Positions 1 through 5,110 of a stretch of DNA of 5,110 bases are shown piece by piece (position 1 is the stretch's first letter; each line of letters begins with the position of its first letter). Origin of the DNA: Verrucomicrobiales bacterium (GTDB lineage Bacteria; Verrucomicrobiota; Verrucomicrobiia; Limisphaerales; UBA1100). The translations under genes were made by a program, and so were the position numbers. The stretch lies in contig PBPF01000184.1 of NCBI GenBank assembly GCA_002724615.1, forward strand, positions 1 to 5,110, read 5' to 3'. Below the pieces are notes generated by a model. That model did not search any database. It had not been told where the DNA came from and worked only from the letters and a program-made list of their open reading frames with translations.

Positions 1-1284
1 AAGGGGGCCTTGTGGAACGTTCGTGACCGCAAGAAAGTCGGGATCCTCGCCGATGGAGCGAGGATTGACCAGCCACGGTTCACCAAGGACGCCAGCTTGC
101 TGTTTCTGTCTCTCCGAGACAAGGGCGGCAGCATCCAGGGGTTCAGCACCAAGGACGCCAAGGCGGCAACCACACTGATCCCGATCAAGGAGCGGGTCGG
201 TCGTGCTTTCTTCGTGGCCGAACCCCTCCCGAAAACTCTCAGGATTGTGGCTGACCAGCCCGGAACGAATCACATCAACATCTGGGATGCGGTTTCCGGC
301 AAGGTCATCGGTAAAGAGTTGGCCTTCAGCAAAGCGCCGCTTGCGCGTTACGTGGTCACCGGCGACGAGAAGCACGTCATCTCGGCATTCCAGAACAAGT
401 CGATTGCCATCTGGAAGCTCGAAGACGCCTCGCTGGTCTTCAAGGGAAATGTGGCCGGTCCCAGGATCTCGCTCAACGAGGACGGGCGATGGATTGGCCT
501 GCGGTCAACAACGGCCAAAAAGTCATTCGACTGGATCGACCTTGCGGCCGAGAAACCGAGCCCGAAATCGCTTGAGACCGAGTTTTTCGTCGATCAGTGT
601 TTTTTCCGCGACGGCGCCTCCGAAGCCGCCCTCTTCGGCAAGATCGAGAAAGACCTGCATTGTGCAGTCGTCGACCTCACCACCGCTAAGATCACGGCCA
701 AGTTCTCTCTCAAGGACTATGGCGGCGAATCGATGGGCATCAATTTTGCCAGGAAAAACCGTGACGGCTACAACAGCGTCGGATCGTGGCTGGCGATCAT
801 CTACAAGCCCGGAGGCACTGAAATCGAGTGCCGAGACCTGTCCACGGGGAAATCGGTCTCGACATTTGATTTCAGCGCCAACCCGATCGATTTCTTTCGG
901 TTGGCCTCCGACGGTCTTCGAATGGTCACCCGTCACGAGGACTTTTCGGTTCGCGTCTGGGACATCATCGATGCGTTGCCGCTGATCGATCCAATCCCAC
1001 ACACCCTGTCGCCACAATTGGTTGTGAGCCGCGACGGCGAACGCCTGTTCACGGTGACAGTCGACGACATGAAGGTCAACGTCTGGAGTTCGCGTACCGG
1101 GAAGGCGATCCAGGAGGGACACGCTTTCTCGCAGTCCTTCGTCAGTAACCTCGCATCGCTGACGGACCGGGGATCGATGATTCAACTCAACACCACCAGG
1201 TTCGACAGCGGGTCTGGCGTGAGCCTGCTCTTCGGCCAGGCTCGAGCCTGGCAACTTGTGCCCAAGCAACGGGCTTACCCGACG
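1..1284 (+). other. Domain: degenerate WD40-like beta-propeller (N-terminal, cut by left edge)
   Basis: Residues 1-428 show a repeating pattern of about 40-50 residues in which hydrophobic strands end in a W-D/W-N/W-K type signature: ALWNV at 3-7, INIWD at 92-96, IAIWK at 135-139, VRVWD at 317-321 and VNVWS at 359-363. Between them (about 146-285) the blades are weaker: the closing Trp is replaced or shifted (DWID at 177-180, AVVDL at 222-226, IECRDL at 275-280), although strand-turn patterns such as N-E-D-G-R-W at 159-164 persist. The first blade is already ending at base 1, so more blades lie upstream. Counting gives about nine blade-like units here, so the exact propeller boundary is uncertain. 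Role inferred: protein-protein interaction surface. Confidence 0.75.
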
Positions 1285-4200
1285 CTGGAATTTCCGGGTG
1301 GAGTCCGCAGTGTGGACTTCAGCCCGGACGGCAGGCTGTTCGCCGCACAGAATGCCCGCGGGCTCGCATCGGTGGCGAAGATCTGGGATGCCGAGACACT
1401 GGCCGAAGTCCGGGCCTTCAAGCTGCCACTGCCAGGAACAATCAGTCGTTTCTCTCCGGACAGTGCGGTCGTGGCCGTTGGATGCCAAGACGGCAATGTC
1501 CGAGTCTGGAACGTCAACACCGGTGCCAACCAGGCCACGATAGCCGTGGGCGGAAGCGTCACCGACATCCAGTACACACCGGACGGAAAAACCCTGGTGA
1601 CCGGCACCGATTCGGGGCGGATCCAGGCATTCGACGCCAAAACCGGCTACGGGTTGCACGACGCTTGGGACATTCAGGCCTACCAGTTCGAAGTGGACGG
1701 GTACAACGGAAAACGGATTGCCGTCGGCTGCCAGGACGGAAACCAGTTCCTGATCGAGCTCGAGACCGGAAAGATCACCAGGCTGTTGCCAAAGGCACTC
1801 AACACGGTCAGCGACGTCAAGTTCACCCCAGACGGTTCAACCGTCCTCTCCATACCGTTCGGCGGCCGTATTCGAGCCTGGGACACCGGGACCCACGAGT
1901 TGCTTTTTGAGACACCGGAACTGGACTACTACAACACCGGAGCGATTCACCCCGACGGAAACGTGATTGCTGTCAACGCGAGTCCGCGATTCGACATCAA
2001 GTGGGGGAAACTCGAACTCTGGGACTGGAAGAACAAGACCCAGGTCTCCGAGCCGTTGATGTCCGGAGGCCAGTCCGACCGGGGGAGAGTCAGTTTCAGT
2101 CACAACGGCCGCCTGTTGGCCTGCGGCAACAAGCAGGGAGGAGTCGTCATCTGGGAATGGCCCTCCGGCGCCAAGATTCTCGAGAGTTCACTGCCGGAAA
2201 ACTCCACGATCTCGTCGATCGACTTCAGCAGCGACGACAAGCGGCTAGCGGTCTCGGGTTTCACCAGGTCGACCGGGACCGGCACGGTCACCATGATCGA
2301 TCTCCCGCCGATGGACGTGAAATCTCCCCTGTGGCTGGCTGAACTGGCCGAGACCGTGGCACAGCGCCGCATCAGTGAAAACGGCGATTCGGTGGCCGTG
2401 GACCGTTCCGGGTTGTCGAAACTCCGGTCCACCATCGCCGAGTCCGACCCCAAAAGCCCGTACCGGCAGTGGGGTCTCTGGTACTTCAACAGCCCGATCG
2501 AACGAACGATGTCCGCCTGGAGCCGGCGGCCGGCGAGTGAACATCTGGCCGACCTGCTCAAATCAAGAGACCTGGTGAAACTGCACAAGGTGCTGGAACT
2601 GGATCCCAACAACGGGCTGGCACACGCGATGATCGGATACCGCAATTCCGTGTCGGCGAGGATCAACAACCTGAAACCTCACGAACTGCCGCACTGGAAC
2701 GAAATGATCCAGTGGCATTCCGACCAGGCCATCGAACTGGATCCGGCCAAAGCCGATGTATGGGCCCTGCGTGCCTTGGTGATGCAGAGAGTTGGGCGTG
2801 TCGCGGACATGGAGAAGGCGGTGAACACCGCCCTGAAGCTCGACGCGGAGAACATCGTGGCGCTTTACGCTCGCGGGTTGCTGCAGCACGGCAAGGGACA
2901 AGCTGAAATGGCATTCGCGTCGTTCCGGGCCGCCTACGACAAGCTCCCATCCGCTCGTCCGCCGTACGACTGGCAGAACGGGCGACCGTTCCTGCCCGGG
3001 ATTCTCGACACGCTCATGCGTCAGCGAGACCGAACCCCGGGTTCACTGGCGACCGCTGGAGAATCCCGAGTGGCCCAGACCACCGGTTCGGTCGAGAACC
3101 GCCAGTTGGAACTGGATTGGCTGACCCGCCTGGCCGTGGAAATTTACCCGAAAGATCCGACCGTCTGGCAGACACGATCCAAGGCGTTACTGCTGGCCGG
3201 ACGGCAGGATGAAGCTCTCCAGGCACTGACCAAGGCGTGTGACGTCGGACAGGACGGCAATATCAATCCGCTCCGGTTGGGCGGGTTGATTCGCGACGCG
3301 GTCAATCGGCTGGCCGAGCAGAAGAAATACGCCGACGCGCACCAGTTGTTGCTCACGGCCGGCATTCCCAAGCGGTCGACGAAAGCAACGGCACGGCAGG
3401 TGGACCTGAGCACACACTACAATCAGTCACTGTTCGACGGCGTGTTCCGCGAGCAGAAGGAGACGATTTCAGAAGGATATCTGTGGAAGGAACTTCCCGT
3501 CGGACTGGTCACCTTCAACGGCATCGACTTTGACCTGCGAGGAGTCATTCGGCTGATCGGTGCAGACAAACAGTCCAAGCAGTTTCTCTCTCCGCCTCCG
3601 AGACGGGTCGACAAGATCGCGGTCAACCAGAAGGCGACCTGGATCCACGTCCTGCACAACTGTTCGTTCGTCTTCAGGGTCCGCCACGGCCTTCCGCTCG
3701 GCCGCTATCTCCTGCATTTCGAGGACGGCACAGAGGCCACCCTGCCGATCCGGTATGGCCAGCATCTTGTGACGTGGGCCAACAACCCGCATGCCACCCC
3801 AACCCACGCGGTGTTCGCCTGGAAGGAGGGGGATTTCAACCACACCAAGACCGTAGTCCATTGCACCTGGGAGAACCCACAGCCCGACAAGGTGATCAAG
3901 GCCATCACGTTCCAGTCGGCCGTCAGTTCCAGTTCACCGTTCCTGTACGCCATCTCGCTCGAGTCCGCGGCGCCACCGGCTGGTGACCGAGATGCGGCCT
4001 CACTTCTGGCTGAGGCGAGGCTGAAGATCACGATGGTCAACGGCGCGACCGACGTGACCACCAAGCATGTGTCCGGGCTGCTCAAACGGGCACTGCCCGG
4101 AATCCAGGACAACGCCGAATTGAAGATCCGGCACGCGATGGCCAGTGCCGAAACCCTGAAAGCCCAGGGACGCTATGCCGACGCACTGAAATCGCTCGAA

Positions 4201-5110
4201 GACCTTGTTTCCGACGACCGGGATGTCAGAAACTCGCTGTTGAAGCTCAGGGGCCGCATCCGCTACGCCGCCGGTGACCTCCCGAAGGCGATGAAGATGC
4301 TGTCGTTGTCGGTGGACCAGGAAGACTACCGTGTCGGCAAGCCACTCGGGCTGGACCACCAGTTGACTGAGAGGCTGTTCTACCGTCACGCCGCCACCAA
4401 GGGAAAACGCGAGGCTCGCGGGTTCGTACTCCGATCCCAGATCCCGCCTCGCCAACCCGGGATGCCGGCCGAAGCAATCGACCTCACCGCGAAGTTCAAT
4501 GCCGGCCTGCACGAGGCATGGCACCGGCAGAGAGGCGCCGCACTGGTGCAGCCGCCGCTCTACCGCACGTTGCGAACCGGGGTTCACCACTTTCGCGGAA
4601 TCCCCTTCGACATCCGCGGCGTGATCAACCTGTCCCCCTTCCTGAACACCAAGATTGACTTTCCGTCGCAGGTGCAGAACATCGCCATCGGCAGGAAAGC
4701 GGACCAGCTCCACATCCTCAACGCCGGCTTTAACCGATCCGTCACCGGCACTCCGGCCGCGGTCTACCGGGTCTTTTACGCCGACGGCAAGGTCGAGAAT
4801 TTCGTTGCTCGCTACGACATCGAGATAGGCGATGCCTGGCTGGCCGGTACCACCGACAACATCCCGAACCTCGTCTGGCGAGGTGAACAGGCGGCGATTT
4901 TCAAGTCCAAGAGAGACACGGCCCTGTACATGGCGACCTGGGACAATCCGAGACCGGACGTCGAGATCTCGCACATCGATTTCACGGCGACTCTTCGACG
5001 GGTCAATCCTTTCCTGGTCGCCATCACCGCCGAAAGCTTTGCGGAATCGTTGGCCACCGAAGAAGCCGACCCTCGTCAACTGGCAGCCAGAGCCGTCTAC
5101 AACGCCTCAC
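1..5110 (+). CDS. Partial giant WD40 / TPR / duplicated beta-sandwich protein (both ends outside window)
   Basis: Frame 1 stays open for 1703 codons and encodes recognisable domains throughout, so the window is the interior of one gene. There is no start or stop codon to choose. Order by residue: degenerate WD40 blades 1-428, clearer WD40 blades 429-772, helical linker 773-852, TPR-like helices 853-1121, module copy 1 at 1122-1322, TPR-like helices 1323-1480, module copy 2 at 1481-1679, and the start of a further helical stretch 1680-1703. I see no transmembrane segment, signal peptide or enzymatic motif in this part. WD40 and TPR folds are protein-interaction scaffolds, so a scaffolding or sensing role is inferred. 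In planctomycetes and relatives such regions often follow a Ser/Thr kinase domain, which would lie upstream. Codon use is even along the frame, with G/C-rich third positions and no sign of a frameshift. The fusion is certain as an open frame; the function is unknown. Confidence 0.93.
1285..2316 (+). other. Domain: canonical WD40 beta-propeller
   Basis: Residues 429-772 hold about eight WD40 units of roughly 40 residues. The turn motif appears as FSPDG (440-444), FSPDS (484-488), YTPDG (525-529), FTPDG (608-612) and IHPDG (649-653). The closing motif appears as KIWDA (460-464), VRVWN (500-504), IRAWD (624-628), LELWD (671-675) and VVIWE (715-719). The blade around 556-596 has lost the W-D signature (FLIELETGK) but keeps the strand pattern. 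This matches bacterial WD40 proteins, which form seven- or eight-bladed propellers that bind partner proteins. It is better conserved than the preceding propeller. Whether the two form separate propellers or one continuous array cannot be settled by eye. Confidence 0.88.
2317..2556 (+). other. Domain linker: Trp/Arg-rich helical connector between WD40 and TPR regions
   Basis: Residues 773-852 leave the WD40 pattern and look alpha-helical. Landmarks are PLWLAELAETVAQRR (776-790), a Leu/Arg helix LSKLRSTIAE (805-814), and a YRQWGLWYF segment followed by an Arg-Thr-Met-Ser-Ala-Trp end (821-840). From memory, WD40-kinase proteins of planctomycetes and verrucomicrobia often carry a similar connector after the last blade (L-x-x-L-A-E-x-V-x-G/Q-x-R, then W-x-x-W, then R-T-x-S-P/A). 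That resemblance is recalled, not searched. The linker joins the propeller to the TPR array; no enzymatic function is suggested. Confidence 0.55.
2557..3363 (+). other. Domain: TPR-like helical repeat array, first block
   Basis: Residues 853-1121 contain tetratricopeptide-type units. The clearest are VLELDPNNGLAHAMIGY (864-880), AIELDPAKADVWALRAL (910-926) leading to the next helix ADMEKAVNTALKLDAEN (935-951), and IVALYARGLLQHGKGQAEMAFASF (952-975, split across two helices). Later units are IYPKDPTVWQTRSKALLLAG (1048-1067) with QDEALQALTKA (1069-1079), and a final pair around 1097-1120 with KKYADAHQLLLTA. The L-D-P loop followed by W/A helix-A residues and an A-x-x-x-Y/F helix B is typical of TPRs. 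The stretch 980-1040 is not clearly TPR. TPR arrays bind partner peptides or proteins; the partner is unknown. The block runs directly into the first beta-sandwich module. Confidence 0.82.
3364..3966 (+). repeat. Duplicated module, copy 1: IPxR/DL leader plus predicted beta-sandwich domain
   Basis: Residues 1122-1322 form the first of two homologous units. The leader has IPKR (1122-1125), VDLSTHYNQSL (1134-1144) and then GIDFDLRGVIRL (1174-1185). The following part is strand-rich: VDKIAVNQKATWIHVLHN (1203-1220), RYLLHFEDGT (1235-1244), LPIRYGQHLVTW (1248-1259), TWENPQPDKVIKAITF (1289-1304) and PFLYAISLES (1313-1322). The pattern of a helical-wheel leader, a Y-x-x-x-F-x-D-G-T turn, a W-x-N-P-x-P-D strand and a final A-I strand suggests a jelly-roll fold similar to galactose-binding or carbohydrate-binding domains. 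That fold assignment is an inference. Ligand and role are unknown. The two copies align without gaps over 64 residues, with 22 identities by hand count. Confidence 0.8.
3967..4440 (+). other. Domain: TPR-like helical repeats, second block, between the two module copies
   Basis: Residues 1323-1480 start with a short Ala/Pro-rich spacer (AAPPAGDRDAASLLAEA, 1323-1339). Helical pairs of TPR character follow: LKIRHAMASAETLKAQGRYADALKSLEDL in two helices (1374-1402), then NSLLKLRGRIRYAAGDLPKAMKMLSLSV (1411-1438), where A-G-D-x-x-K-A is a typical helix A-B turn. The region then reads LTERLFYRHAATKGKREARGFVLRS (1455-1479), leading straight into the IPPR motif of copy 2. The last helices may be a degenerate TPR that packs onto the module leader, as the equivalent stretch precedes copy 1. 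Function inferred as scaffold only. Confidence 0.7.
4441..5037 (+). repeat. Duplicated module, copy 2: IPxR/DL leader plus predicted beta-sandwich domain
   Basis: Residues 1481-1679 repeat the organisation of copy 1: IPPR (1481-1484), IDLTAKFNAGL (1493-1503), GIPFDIRGVINL (1533-1544), VQNIAIGRKADQLHILNAG (1558-1576), AVYRVFYADGK (1587-1597), LVWRGEQAAIF (1624-1634), TWDNPRPDVEISHIDF (1646-1661) and PFLVAITAES (1670-1679). Every motif lies 353-359 residues after its partner, with only small indels in the sandwich. Codons at identical residues often differ (for example R-G-V-I is CGA GGA GTC ATT in copy 1 and CGC GGC GTG ATC here), so the duplication is old, not a recent DNA repeat. Motifs F-D-[IL]-R-G-V-I and T-W-x-N-P-x-P-D are shared landmarks. 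Function unknown; ligand binding is a guess from the predicted fold. Confidence 0.8.
5038..5110 (+). other. Start of a further helical stretch running off the right edge
   Basis: Residues 1680-1703 resume an acidic, Ala-rich helical pattern. The segment DPRQLAARAVYNAS (1690-1703) lies 359 residues after DAASLLAEARLKIT (1331-1344), the start of the TPR block that follows copy 1. This is compatible with another TPR-plus-module unit downstream, but only a few residues match and the gene is cut here. Confidence 0.4.

Noticed and set aside
81..160. 14-bp direct repeat CACCAAGGACGCCA at 81-94 and 147-160
   Set aside because: The copies are 66 bases apart in frame, and both encode T-K-D-A within blade turns. 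This is best explained as coding similarity rather than a mobile-element or regulatory repeat.
203..985. 260-codon + strand open frame in another phase
   Set aside because: The translation is rich in Ser, Arg and Pro with low-complexity runs, typical of an out-of-frame reading of a GC-rich gene. Frame 1 encodes propeller blades over the same bases.
523..1659. 378-codon antisense open frame
   Set aside because: It is in exact codon register with the sense gene, where TTA, CTA and TCA codons are rare, so the opposite strand lacks stops by composition. The sense strand encodes clear WD40 blades here, and the antisense product shows no recognisable domain.
2100..2669. 189-codon antisense open frame across the propeller-linker junction
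   Set aside because: It overlaps continuous sense coding with WD40 and linker motifs, and no domain or plausible gene context supports it.
4000..5079. 359-codon antisense open frame
   Set aside because: This is also a codon-register shadow of the sense frame. The sense strand carries the TPR block and module copy 2, and the antisense translation shows no domain I recognise.
1..5110. Promoters, terminators, RNA genes, CRISPR arrays or insertion sequences
   Set aside because: None was seen. The whole window is coding in frame 1, with no intergenic gap, no terminal inverted repeats with a transposase, and no regularly spaced short repeats.

Overview
The window is one uninterrupted protein-coding region. 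Reading frame 1 of the + strand is open from base 1 to base 5110 (1703 complete codons plus one base) with no stop codon. Neither the start nor the end of the gene lies inside the window. I see no intergenic space, RNA gene, mobile element, CRISPR array, promoter or terminator. The gene is an internal fragment of a very large multidomain protein. Residue numbers here count from the first codon of the window.

Layout: bases 1-1284 encode a degenerate WD40-type beta-propeller that is already under way at the left edge. Bases 1285-2316 encode a second, more canonical WD40 propeller. Bases 2317-2556 are a helical linker rich in Trp and Arg. Bases 2557-3363 encode TPR-like helical repeats. Bases 3364-3966 are the first copy of a ~200-residue module (a short motif-bearing leader plus a predicted beta-sandwich). 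Bases 3967-4440 are a second TPR-like stretch, and bases 4441-5037 are the second copy of the module. The last 24 residues look like the start of another helical stretch, so the TPR/module alternation may continue past the right edge.

Organism: giant WD40+TPR fusions of this kind, roughly 60% GC judged by eye, and a module whose motifs resemble ones I recall from uncharacterised Planctomycetota/Verrucomicrobiota/Lentisphaerota proteins suggest a bacterium of the PVC superphylum. This is an inference from architecture, not a taxonomic identification. In such bacteria the WD40 part is often attached to an N-terminal Ser/Thr protein kinase. If that holds here, the kinase lies upstream of base 1 and this window is the C-terminal sensory or scaffolding part.

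How it may work: the propellers and TPRs are protein-interaction platforms. The duplicated beta-sandwich module may bind a ligand (carbohydrate or protein) or form part of a large assembly. No catalytic motif was recognised. The most notable signal is the internal duplication of the TPR plus beta-sandwich unit, with a near-constant spacing of 353-359 residues.
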